Source: Marivivens geojensis
GTDB lineage: Bacteria > Pseudomonadota > Alphaproteobacteria > Rhodobacterales > Rhodobacteraceae
DNA length: 64,000 nt
Direction: 5' to 3'
NCBI RefSeq assembly: GCF_023540835.1
Contig: NZ_JALKCU010000001.1
Location: forward strand, 1,054,001 to 1,118,000
The translations under genes and the position numbers were made by a program. Positions 26,199 to 32,550 of this stretch are shown here, piece after piece (position 1 is the first letter of the stretch; every line of letters begins with the position of its first letter). The notes under the pieces are model-generated. The model was not told the DNA's origin. It searched no databases and saw only the letters and a list, made by a program, of their open reading frames with translations.

Positions 26199-28640
26199 AT
26201 GAGCAGCTATTCCGATGATGACGCCTTTGAGGCGGCCGAAATGTCCTTGTCCCAGCGCGCTATGATGGCGTCGCGGCCCACGCCCTATCTGGATGATCTT
26301 AATCCAGCGCAGCGAGAGGCAGTCGAGGCCTTGGATGGCCCCGTTTTGATGTTGGCTGGCGCCGGAACGGGCAAGACAAAGGCGTTGACCACGCGGATTG
26401 TTCACCTGCTCGCCACGGGCAAGGCGCGTCCCAATGAAATCCTTTCGGTGACGTTCACCAACAAAGCTGCGCGCGAAATGAAAGAGCGTGTTGGCCGTTT
26501 GTTGGGCGAAGCGGTCGAGGGCATGCCGTGGATGGGCACCTTCCACTCGGTCTGTGTCAAACTCTTGCGCCGTCACGCCGAACTGATCGGGATGGACGAC
26601 CGCAACGCTCTGATCGAAGGGCGCCCTTCGCTGCACCTGAAATCGAATTTTACGATCCTCGATACTGACGATCAGATCCGCCTGCTCAAGCAGTTGATCG
26701 AGGCGAATAACATCGACGCCAAACGCTGGCCGCCACGGATGCTGGCGGGAATCATTGATAGCTGGAAAAACCGTGCATGGACGCCCGACAAGGTGCCGAC
26801 CCGCGAGGCCGCTGCCTTTGATGGCAAGGCGATTGACCTCTACGATCAGTACCAGCGTCGTTTGCTAGAGCTGAACGCCGTCGATTTTGGCGACCTTCTG
26901 TTGCACATGGTCACGATTTTCCAGACCCATCAGGACGTTCTGGATCAATACCAACGCTGGTTCCGCTATGTGATGGTGGACGAATATCAGGACACCAACG
27001 TCGCCCAGTATCTTTGGTTGCGCCTCCTTGCCGGTGGTCACAAAAACATCTGCTGCGTGGGTGATGACGACCAGTCGATCTATGGCTGGCGCGGGGCCGA
27101 GGTTGGCAACATCCTCAAGTTCGAAAAGGATTTCCCCGGGGCCAAGGTCGTTCGGCTGGAGCAAAACTACCGCTCTACTCCGCATATCCTTGCCGCCGCA
27201 TCTGGGGTGATTGCAGGCAACAAGGGGCGTTTGGGTAAAACGCTCTGGACCGACCGAGAGGAAGGCGAGCGTGTCCGTCTGATCGGACATTGGGATGGCG
27301 AAGAAGAGGCCCGTTGGATCGGCGAAGAAATCGAGGCGATGCAGCGCGGCACTCGCGGAATGGCCCCGCGTTCGCTCGACGATATGGCGATTCTCGTGCG
27401 GGCATCGCATCAGATGCGCGCGTTTGAGGACCGTTTCCTGACCATCGGCCTGCCATATCGCGTCATCGGTGGCCCCCGTTTCTATGAGCGTTTGGAAATC
27501 CGCGATGCGATGGCCTATTTCCGTCTCGCCGTTTCGCAGGATGACGACCTCGCATTCGAGCGGATTGTGAACACACCCAAACGTGGTCTGGGTGACAAGG
27601 CGATCCAAACAATTCAGCGCATGGCGCGGGATAACGGCGTGAACCTTGTTGAGGGCGCGCGGCTTTGTGTCGACACTGGCGCGATCAAAGGCAAGGGCGG
27701 CGCGGCGTTGGGCCAGTTGGTTCAGGGGCTCGACCGTTGGTATCAGCAGTTACGGGATGAGGCGGATACCCACATCGAAGTGGCTGAGATGATCCTCGAC
27801 GAATCTGGCTACACCACGATGTGGATGAACGACAAAACGCCAGAGGCGCCGGGGCGGCTAGAGAACCTTAAGGAATTGGTCAAAGCGCTCGAGAATTTTG
27901 ATAACCTTCAAGGATTCCTCGAACATATCGCGCTGATCATGGACAACGATTCCGAGGATGCTGAGGAAAAGGTCAGCATCATGACGCTGCACGCGGCAAA
28001 AGGTTTGGAATTCCCTGCCGTGTTCCTTCCAGGGTGGGAGGACGGTTTGTTCCCGTCTCAGCGCAGCATGGATGAAAGCGGGCTGAAGGGTTTGGAAGAG
28101 GAACGCCGCCTTGCTTATGTCGGCATCACCCGTGCCGAAGAGGTCTGCACGATTTCCTTTGCCGCGAACCGTCGGGTCTATGGTCAGTGGCAGAGCCAGC
28201 TTCCCAGCCGTTTCATCGACGAATTGCCCGTTGATCACGTGGAAATTCTGACGCCTCCGGGGCTTTATGGTGGGGGCTATGGCGCCGCTGGCATGTCGTC
28301 GAGCGCGTCGCCTGCCTATGCGATGAAAGCCGCATCAACCATAGAGGAACGCGTCGGTAAGGCCGACGTTTACAACTCTCCCGGTTGGAAGCGGATGCAA
28401 GCGCGGAGCCAGAGCCGTGGTATGGCTCAGCCGTCCGAGGTGCGTGGGTTGACCATCGATGCGACCGCTGTGTCGTCCTTCACCATTGGCGATCGCGTGT
28501 TCCACCAGAAATTCGGATATGGCGAAGTGATGGAGATTGAGGGCGATAAGCTGGATATCGAATTCGATAAGGCGGGTTCAAAGAAGGTCGTCGCGAAATT
28601 TATCGTCTCTGCGGCGCAGGCAAACGATGTTCCATTTTAG
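26199..28640 (+). CDS. uvrD: ATP-dependent DNA helicase, UvrD/PcrA family
   Basis: This is an 813-residue superfamily 1A helicase. Motif Ia/Walker A is GAGTGKTKAL (about residues 53-62), followed by VTFTNKAAREMKERV, Walker B VDEYQDTN, motif III DDDQSIYGWRGA, motif IV LEQNYRST, motif V TLHAAKGLEFPAVF and motif VI YVGITRAEE. The C terminus ends in the Tudor-like PcrA tail (IGDRVFHQKFGYGEVMEIEG). It unwinds DNA 3' to 5' in nucleotide excision and mismatch repair and removes RecA filaments. Standalone gene. uvrD is the most likely assignment; a second paralogue elsewhere cannot be excluded. Confidence 0.93.
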   Translation: MSSYSDDDAFEAAEMSLSQRAMMASRPTPYLDDLNPAQREAVEALDGPVLMLAGAGTGKTKALTTRIVHLLATGKARPNEILSVTFTNKAAREMKERVGRLLGEAVEGMPWMGTFHSVCVKLLRRHAELIGMDDRNALIEGRPSLHLKSNFTILDTDDQIRLLKQLIEANNIDAKRWPPRMLAGIIDSWKNRAWTPDKVPTREAAAFDGKAIDLYDQYQRRLLELNAVDFGDLLLHMVTIFQTHQDVLDQYQRWFRYVMVDEYQDTNVAQYLWLRLLAGGHKNICCVGDDDQSIYGWRGAEVGNILKFEKDFPGAKVVRLEQNYRSTPHILAAASGVIAGNKGRLGKTLWTDREEGERVRLIGHWDGEEEARWIGEEIEAMQRGTRGMAPRSLDDMAILVRASHQMRAFEDRFLTIGLPYRVIGGPRFYERLEIRDAMAYFRLAVSQDDDLAFERIVNTPKRGLGDKAIQTIQRMARDNGVNLVEGARLCVDTGAIKGKGGAALGQLVQGLDRWYQQLRDEADTHIEVAEMILDESGYTTMWMNDKTPEAPGRLENLKELVKALENFDNLQGFLEHIALIMDNDSEDAEEKVSIMTLHAAKGLEFPAVFLPGWEDGLFPSQRSMDESGLKGLEEERRLAYVGITRAEEVCTISFAANRRVYGQWQSQLPSRFIDELPVDHVEILTPPGLYGGGYGAAGMSSSASPAYAMKAASTIEERVGKADVYNSPGWKRMQARSQSRGMAQPSEVRGLTIDATAVSSFTIGDRVFHQKFGYGEVMEIEGDKLDIEFDKAGSKKVVAKFIVSAAQANDVPF

Positions 28641-28705
28641 GGTTTCGCCTTTAACGTGCATCGCGTAGCTTGCTCGGAAACCCGAGTGAGTTAAGGGGTA
28701 CGAGT

Positions 28706-29251
28706 ATGGCTTTGGCAGCCGAACGGGCAGACTACGCATTACAAAAGGCGATGGAACAGTTTTGGGCCGTCGGTATTGAGGCGACCCCTTATCCAGAGTT
28801 GGTCAAGGTCACAGGGCTGAGCCGAAAGGCGCTCTATCAGCAGTGGCCCGACAAAACGCGGTTGGTGCATGACGCCTTGGATCGCTACCGTAAATCCGTG
28901 CTCATTGATCAATGTGAGATATTCAAAACACCTGGTCCAGCGGCGGTGACACGGTTTTGGGATACTCTTGAGGCTTCGGTTGTTCCTGATTGGCAGGGGT
29001 GTTTTTTGCTTCGCTCGGCAGCGGGCGAGTTGCGCCATGATGAAGAGGCGCGGCAGATGTATACGGAACACCTATCCACCATTCAGCGCGGGATCATGAT
29101 GTCATTGAAGGGGCACCACAAGGACCCAGCGGGTGCTGCGTGGCAGGCGGTCGGGGTGATGACTTTGGTCACGGCACTGGCGGGGCAGGGCATGCCCTTG
29201 GCCATGCTCAAGCCCGTTTTTGCGGCAGGTCGTGCGGCAACTGCGTTCTAG
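28706..29251 (+). CDS. TetR-like transcriptional regulator
   Basis: The protein has 181 residues from ATG 28706, with AAGGGG upstream; the in-frame start at 28670 precedes that site. Residues 1-50 look like a TetR helix-turn-helix (ALQKAMEQFWAVGIEATPYPELVKVTGLSRKALYQQWPDKTRL), where GLSRKALYQQWPDK corresponds to the usual GVSKGTLYHHFPSK recognition helix. The C-terminal helical domain contains HLSTIQRGIMMSLKG and would hold the ligand. Its stop overlaps the convergent LysE gene by 4 bp. Regulation of that exporter is possible, but no operator was identified. Confidence 0.82.
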   Translation: MALAAERADYALQKAMEQFWAVGIEATPYPELVKVTGLSRKALYQQWPDKTRLVHDALDRYRKSVLIDQCEIFKTPGPAAVTRFWDTLEASVVPDWQGCFLLRSAAGELRHDEEARQMYTEHLSTIQRGIMMSLKGHHKDPAGAAWQAVGVMTLVTALAGQGMPLAMLKPVFAAGRAATAF

Positions 29252-29850
29252 TGACCGCGGATAATCGGGATAAGGGTCAACACCAATAGAACGGCCATGG
29301 TGATGTTAAACGCCCGCAGTCGACCATGATTGTTCAAAAAACGCCGCGCCTGTTGGCCCAATGCGTTCCAGAAAAAGATCGAAGGCAGGTTGGTGCACAT
29401 GAACGTGAGAGCCACCAGCAGAACCTGCGAAAAAGAATGGTCTGAAGTGTAGGCGCTGATCGCGGTCAGGGCCATGAACCAGCCCTTGGGGTTCACCCAT
29501 TGAAACGCTGCGGCCTGTAGGAATGTCAATGGTTTGCCTTCTGCCTCTGGTGCGTCTGGCGATTTGGGCGCGGCATTCGCGATCTTCCACGACAGATAGA
29601 TCAGATAGGCGACCGAGCCCCATTTCATCATGACCAGCATGATCGGAAAGGTGTCAAACACCTGCACCAGCCCTGCGCCCAGTACAACGATCATAAAGGA
29701 ATGGCCCAAGCCCACGCCCAGAATATGCGGGATCGAACGGCGAATGCCAAAGTTGGCCCCTGAGGCCATCAACATCATGTTGTTCGGCCCTGGCGTGATG
29801 GAGCTGACAAAGGCAAAGCCGATCAGGGCGAGGATCAATTCGTAAGTCAT
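29248..29850 (-). CDS. LysE family translocator
   Basis: The protein has 200 residues from ATG 29850 (a longer frame starts at 29886). It is a small inner-membrane protein with about six hydrophobic segments and the family signature SSITPGPNNMMLMASGANFG near the N terminus, followed by GLGHSFMIVVLGAGL. FQWVNPKGWFMALTAI is a second conserved LysE/RhtB element. LysE/RhtB proteins export amino acids such as lysine, arginine, threonine and homoserine. The substrate is unknown. It lies immediately downstream of the DUF1127-hairpin array on the same strand, separated by a terminator-like hairpin at 29915-29947. Confidence 0.9.
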   Translation of the reverse strand: MTYELILALIGFAFVSSITPGPNNMMLMASGANFGIRRSIPHILGVGLGHSFMIVVLGAGLVQVFDTFPIMLVMMKWGSVAYLIYLSWKIANAAPKSPDAPEAEGKPLTFLQAAAFQWVNPKGWFMALTAISAYTSDHSFSQVLLVALTFMCTNLPSIFFWNALGQQARRFLNNHGRLRAFNITMAVLLVLTLIPIIRGH

Positions 29851-29914
29851 GTCTCGTGCTGTGACAAATGTCTCAGGGCGCTGCAATCGAAATCGTGAGG
29901 GCTAGAAAAGCGAA

Positions 29915-29947
29915 CGGCGGCACCCGGGAGGAGGAGGGGTGCCGCCG
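29915..29947 (-). repeat. CcsR-type hairpin 1 (promoter-distal, terminator-like)
   Basis: An 11-bp perfect stem, CGGCGGCACCC (29915-29925) with GGGTGCCGCCG (29937-29947), around an 11-nt loop GGGAGGAGGAG on the plus strand. On the minus strand it is followed by TTCGCTTTTC, so this unit probably also ends transcription of the array. Confidence 0.8.
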
Positions 29948-29956
29948 TGCTATTCG

Positions 29957-29989
29957 GCGAACGCTCAGGGAGGAGGAGAGAGCATTCGC
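29957..29989 (-). repeat. CcsR-type hairpin 2
   Basis: Stem 29957-29966 with 29980-29989, 10 bp, including one pair that is G-U only in the minus-strand RNA. The 13-nt loop is canonical (29967-29979). Confidence 0.8.
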
Positions 29990-30002
29990 TTGGCGAAGCG
30001 TC

Positions 30003-30025
30003 CGGTCAGGGAGGAGGAGAGACCA
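30003..30025 (-). repeat. CcsR-type hairpin 3
   Basis: Short stem GGTC/GACC (30004-30007 with 30021-30024), extended by one minus-strand G-U pair. Canonical loop at 30008-30020. This is the weakest stem of the array. Confidence 0.7.
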
Positions 30026-30041
30026 TCTGCTTCTATGCGAA

Positions 30042-30066
30042 ACCTTCAGGGAGGAGGAGAGAAGGT
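30042..30066 (-). repeat. CcsR-type hairpin 4
   Basis: Stem ACCTTC/GAAGGT, 6 bp (30042-30047 with 30061-30066). Canonical loop at 30048-30060. Confidence 0.75.
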
Positions 30067-30084
30067 CCCGTATCTGAATTTGGT

Positions 30085-30119
30085 GCGGCGGGATCAGGGA
30101 GGAGGAGAGATCCCGCCGC
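30085..30119 (-). repeat. CcsR-type hairpin 5
   Basis: An 11-bp perfect stem GCGGCGGGATC/GATCCCGCCGC (30085-30095 with 30109-30119). Canonical loop at 30096-30108. Confidence 0.82.
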
Positions 30120-30125
30120 TATTTC

Positions 30126-30157
30126 ACGGACCTTCAGGGAGGAGGAGGAGGGCCCGT
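30126..30157 (-). repeat. CcsR-type hairpin 6, expanded loop
   Basis: Stem ACGGACC/GGCCCGT (30126-30132 with 30151-30157) with one minus-strand G-U pair. The 18-nt loop carries one additional GGA triplet compared with the other units, extending the complementarity to G/A-rich sequences. Confidence 0.7.
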
Positions 30158-30172
30158 AAACTCTGTTCTTTT

Positions 30173-30211
30173 GCGGCAGCCCCCTAGGGAGGAGGAGAAG
30201 GGGGCCGCCGC
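30173..30211 (-). repeat. CcsR-type hairpin 7
   Basis: Longest stem, 13 bp, 30173-30185 with 30199-30211, including one pair that is G-U only on the minus strand. Canonical loop at 30186-30198. Confidence 0.82.
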
Positions 30212-30218
30212 TTTAGTT

Positions 30219-30253
30219 ACGATCCGCTCAGGGAGGAGGAGAGAGCAGATCGT
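30219..30253 (-). repeat. CcsR-type hairpin 8
   Basis: An 11-bp stem, 30219-30229 with 30243-30253, with one minus-strand G-U pair. Canonical loop at 30230-30242. Only 3 nt separate it from hairpin 9. Confidence 0.82.
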
Positions 30254-30256
30254 TGT

Positions 30257-30289
30257 CGATGGTCCCAGGGAGGAGGAGAGGGACCGTCG
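30257..30289 (-). repeat. CcsR-type hairpin 9 (nearest the DUF1127 gene)
   Basis: Stem 30257-30266 with 30280-30289, 9 of 10 positions paired on the minus strand (one A-C mismatch that would be G-U on the plus strand). Canonical loop at 30267-30279. It starts about 11 nt after the DUF1127 stop codon. Confidence 0.8.
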
Positions 30290-30300
30290 TATTCTATATC

Positions 30301-30507
30301 TTAGGCGCCGTAGGCAGCTTCGATTGCGATGCTTTTGATCATCGAGCGGGAGATGCCCAGATCAGCAAGTTCGCGGCCAGAGAGCTGCGACAGTTCGTTG
30401 ATTGTCGCGCGGTATACTTTGTATTTGGCGAAGCGGTCAGCGAGGGTTGCGAAGAAGCCGCCGAAGGCGGGAGTGAAACCAGTGCGGACGTCGTTTGCGT
30501 AAGCCAT
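30301..30507 (-). CDS. DUF1127 small basic protein, CcaF1-like RNA-binding candidate
   Basis: This is a 68-residue protein ending in the DUF1127 motif: a short arginine-containing helix YKVYRATINELSQLSGRELADLGISRSMI, where L-s-d-r-e-L-a-D-i-G-i-s-R is the family signature. The N-terminal half (MAYANDVRTGFTPAFGGFFA) is a less conserved extension. In Rhodobacter sphaeroides the DUF1127 protein CcaF1 binds RNA, promotes maturation of CcsR sRNAs and affects RNA turnover; its gene is upstream of those sRNAs in one transcript. The identical arrangement here supports the same role. I see no confident -35/-10; in Rhodobacter this promoter is read by RpoH-type sigma factors. The 278 bp upstream, to the mrp start, holds no other gene. 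Confidence 0.88.
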   Translation of the reverse strand: MAYANDVRTGFTPAFGGFFATLADRFAKYKVYRATINELSQLSGRELADLGISRSMIKSIAIEAAYGA

Positions 30508-30785
30508 CTTATTCTCTTTTCATCGTGTCCCGCATCGGGCGGGGCTGTTTCATCTTTCGGCGTGTTGTAGTTCGCCGTGGCATCTTGCTGCCGTTGGACC
30601 TAATTTGGCGCTAATGCTGCGAATGCACAATTGGGACTTTCGTCAATGCCGCCATGCAGCAAATGCATATGAAGTGCTGACCTATTTCACATAGGCGTTA
30701 CATTGCAGGGGAATTGGGTTGTGATTTGCCTATTCCGTGACATGTTTTGCCGCTGAATTGGGCAGAGTTTGAACAGGAGGGTCTG

Positions 30786-31859
30786 GTGACCTTAGGGAAA
30801 GATACGGTTCTTGAGATATTGAACGGCATTGCGCTGCCCGCAGGTGGGACGCTGGTGTCCAAAGATCTTGTTCGGGCCTTGACGGTTGAGGGTGGGCAGA
30901 TTCGCTTTGTGCTTGAGGCGCCCACGCCAGACGAAGCACGCACGTTGGAGCCCGTTCGTCTGGCGGCGGTCGAGGCCTTGCGCGCTGTTGAAGGTGTCAC
31001 GGATGTGCAAGCTGTGATTACAGCGCATGGACCATCGAAACCCGCGCAGCCTGCGCCGAGCCTCAAGGTCGGTCGTCACCCGACGCCCCAAGCTGGCCCA
31101 CAGGGTGTGCCTGGTGTTAAGCGGATCATCGCCATCGGATCGGGTAAGGGCGGCGTTGGGAAATCCACCGTGTCGAGCAACCTCGCCGTTGCTTTGGCGA
31201 AAGCTGGTAAAAAGGTCGGTCTACTAGATGCAGATATATATGGTCCCAGCCAGCCGCGGATGATGGGCATCACGGGGCGGCCATCGTCGCCTGATGGCGA
31301 ACATATAGAACCGCTTCACGCGCACGGCGTTACAGTCATGTCCATTGGCCTGCTCGTTGATCCGGACAAGGCGGTGATCTGGCGCGGCCCGATGCTGATG
31401 GGTGCGTTGCAGCAGATGCTTGGTCAGGTGAACTGGGGCGAGCTGGATGTCTTGCTGATCGACCTGCCGCCGGGGACGGGCGATATTCAACTGTCGCTTT
31501 GCCAAAAGACCCACATGACGGGCGCTATTGTTGTATCGACCCCGCAGGACGTGGCGCTGATTGATGCGCGTAAGGCGATTGATATGTTCAATACCCTCAA
31601 GACGCCGATCTTGGGTCTGATTGAAAACATGTCGACCTTCCATTGCCCGAATTGCGGACATGAAGCGCATATCTTTGGGCATGGTGGGGTGGCTGCGGCG
31701 TCCCAAGAACTATCGGTTCCTTTCTTGGGATCGCTTCCAATCGACCTTGATACCCGACTGGCGGGTGATGCGGGGACACCTGTTGCCGCTGGTGGGGGCG
31801 CAATGGCCGATGCCTATGCAAGTCTCGCCTCGAAGTTGATCGAGGGCGGTCTGGTGTAA
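30786..31859 (+). CDS. mrp: Mrp/NBP35 family iron-sulfur cluster carrier ATPase
   Basis: The protein has 357 residues from GTG 30786, which follows AGGAGG at a 5-base spacing; the ATG at 30747 lacks such a site. An N-terminal DUF59 (MIP18-like) domain, about residues 5-80, is followed by a deviant P-loop ATPase: [25 protein letters not shown], then [16 protein letters not shown] and [11 protein letters not shown]. The CxxC pair that holds a bridging 4Fe-4S cluster in the dimer is [16 protein letters not shown]. Mrp proteins deliver clusters to target apoproteins. A strong terminator follows. Confidence 0.95.
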   Translation: MTLGKDTVLEILNGIALPAGGTLVSKDLVRALTVEGGQIRFVLEAPTPDEARTLEPVRLAAVEALRAVEGVTDVQAVITAHGPSKPAQPAPSLKVGRHPTPQAGPQGVPGVKRIIAIGSGKGGVGKSTVSSNLAVALAKAGKKVGLLDADIYGPSQPRMMGITGRPSSPDGEHIEPLHAHGVTVMSIGLLVDPDKAVIWRGPMLMGALQQMLGQVNWGELDVLLIDLPPGTGDIQLSLCQKTHMTGAIVVSTPQDVALIDARKAIDMFNTLKTPILGLIENMSTFHCPNCGHEAHIFGHGGVAAASQELSVPFLGSLPIDLDTRLAGDAGTPVAAGGGAMADAYASLASKLIEGGLV

Positions 31860-31886
31860 TTTCATTTTTCGAACTTTTTGGTTCTC

Positions 31887-31924
31887 AGGGCCGTTCGGTT
31901 GTTCACCGGACGGCCCTTTGTGTT
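31887..31924 (+). terminator. intrinsic terminator of mrp
   Basis: AGGGCCGTTCGGT (31887-31899) pairs with ACCGGACGGCCCT (31905-31917) with one G-U pair, then TTGTGTT. It isolates mrp from the dcw leader. Confidence 0.8.
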
Positions 31925-31931
31925 GCAGATA

Positions 31932-32112
31932 TGGAATCCTATGGAACTGATCTTGGTTCCCAATTTGAATCTGGCTTGCGGTTGCACTCAATCCGAATCA
32001 CTGCGGCGTGATTTTCAGTGAATTTCAGGAACGTATGTGGAACATTTTCGCCCCAGATGATCATGAATGGGAGACGATGGAATTTTTTGTGAATCCCATG
32101 GAACTTGTGGAG
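31932..32112 (+). promoter_or_regulatory. scattered TGGRA repeats upstream of the dcw promoter
   Basis: Plus-strand TGGAA/TGGGA/TGGAG pentamers occur at 31932, 31942, 32038, 32068, 32078, 32099 and 32108. The pairs 31932/31942 and 32068/32078 have exact 10-bp spacing, and 32038, 32068, 32078 and 32108 are in the same 10-bp register. This looks like a diffuse extension of the MraZ-box cluster at 32212-32246. The stretch has no gene. Confidence 0.4.
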
Positions 32113-32211
32113 CAAGGTTTTTGAAATCTATATGTTGTGCTTTTGTTTATCACTTGTGCCACAAACTGCGTCATCTCACGGTCGTGTGACTCCTTGGTTA
32201 TCATTGGTATT

Positions 32212-32246
32212 GCCCAGCTATCCCCATTAAGTTCCATGAGATTCCA
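32212..32246 (-). promoter_or_regulatory. candidate MraZ box array (four repeats, 10-bp period)
   Basis: On the minus strand TGGAA, TGGAA, TGGGG and TGGGC occur at 32242-32246, 32232-32236, 32222-32226 and 32212-32216, each separated by 5 bp. E. coli MraZ binds three TGGGN repeats separated by 5 bp. The array ends 8 bp upstream of the predicted -35 element of the dcw leader promoter, so autoregulation by MraZ is likely. Confidence 0.65.
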
Positions 32247-32254
32247 GAAAGTTG

Positions 32255-32283
32255 TTGCCAGACTCCGTCCCAATCGGCATATT
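32255..32283 (+). promoter_or_regulatory. predicted promoter of the dcw leader/UpsM-like RNA
   Basis: TTGCCA (32255-32260), 17-bp spacer, CATATT (32278-32283). Transcription would start near 32290, giving a leader of about 260 nt before mraZ. Confidence 0.55.
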
Positions 32284-32289
32284 CAACTC

Positions 32290-32510
32290 ATCGGAAGCAG
32301 AGTGATAACAAATACCAAGGGCCGAACTTAAAAAGAGCCCAGAGGCGAAAATAGCAGGTTTCATACAGGCACACGCTTCTTCCGAATGATAGATCCGGCG
32401 CGCGAGCGAGCAGACATCCCCCCAGGTGGCGCGCGTTGCTGGACTTCCCGAAAGGGACGGTGGCGGCGGATCGAACAGTGGCAGCAGTTCGATCCGCCGT
32501 TCCCTTTTCG
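32290..32510 (+). ncRNA. upsM: UpsM-like leader RNA of the dcw cluster
   Basis: The region between the predicted start near 32290 and mraZ has no protein gene. It ends in a strong hairpin: a perfect 13-bp stem CGGCGGATCGAAC (32464-32476) with GTTCGATCCGCCG (32487-32499), followed by the U-rich TTCCCTTTTC. In R. sphaeroides the dcw cluster is preceded by an unusually long leader from which the abundant sRNA UpsM (about 200 nt) is made by partial termination and RNase E processing. Length, position and terminator match. The tail can also pair back with 32447-32457, which gives a competing longer stem and could modulate read-through into mraZ. The exact 5' end is inferred. Confidence 0.6.
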
Positions 32511-32512
32511 GG
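32447..32512 (+). terminator. attenuator-like double hairpin before mraZ
   Basis: Inner stem 32464-32476/32487-32499 (13 bp perfect) with U-rich tail. Outer stem CCCGAAAGGGA (32447-32457) with TCCCTTTTCGGG (32501-32512), one bulged T. Formation of the outer stem would sequester the U-tract. Confidence 0.65.
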
Positions 32513-32550
32513 GTCGGTGAAATCGGGGGCAGGTAAGAGGGACCGCACAA

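Larger units (their letters stand above)
29915..30289 (-). ncRNA. tandem CcsR ('cuckoo')-type sRNA array, nine hairpins with CCUCCUCCC loops
   Basis: Between the DUF1127 stop (30301) and the LysE gene lie nine consecutive stem-loops at 37-50-nt spacing. On the minus strand seven loops read exactly UCUCCUCCUCCCU, one is the 11-nt core CUCCUCCUCCC, and one (unit 6) is expanded by an extra triplet. The stems have unrelated sequences, 4 to 13 bp long. Five stems contain G-U pairs only if read on the minus strand, and one shows the opposite. The arrangement is that of the CcsR1-4 RNAs of Rhodobacter sphaeroides, which are cotranscribed with the DUF1127 gene ccaF1 and carry CCUCCUCCC motifs. If each mature RNA has two hairpins, as described for that family, nine hairpins mean four to five RNAs. 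The loops are complementary to Shine-Dalgarno sequences. Confidence 0.85.

Noticed and set aside
29868-30187. Three overlapping plus-strand open frames with repeated Gly/Arg/Glu-rich peptides
   Set aside because: They arise from the GGGAGGAGGAGA loop repeats read in three frames. They have no ribosome-binding logic, and the hairpin structure explains the sequence better.
29915-30289. CRISPR-like repeat array
   Set aside because: The repeated unit is only 11-13 nt, each is flanked by its own palindromic stem, spacing is irregular (37-50), and no cas gene is present.
30508-30746. RpoH-type promoter for the DUF1127 gene
   Set aside because: I searched the minus strand for heat-shock-like -35/-10 pairs; candidates such as TTGACG near 30640 lack a convincing -10, so no call is made.
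32137-32331. Short open frame in the dcw leader region
   Set aside because: It overlaps the MraZ boxes and the predicted promoter and has no ribosome-binding site or recognisable protein.
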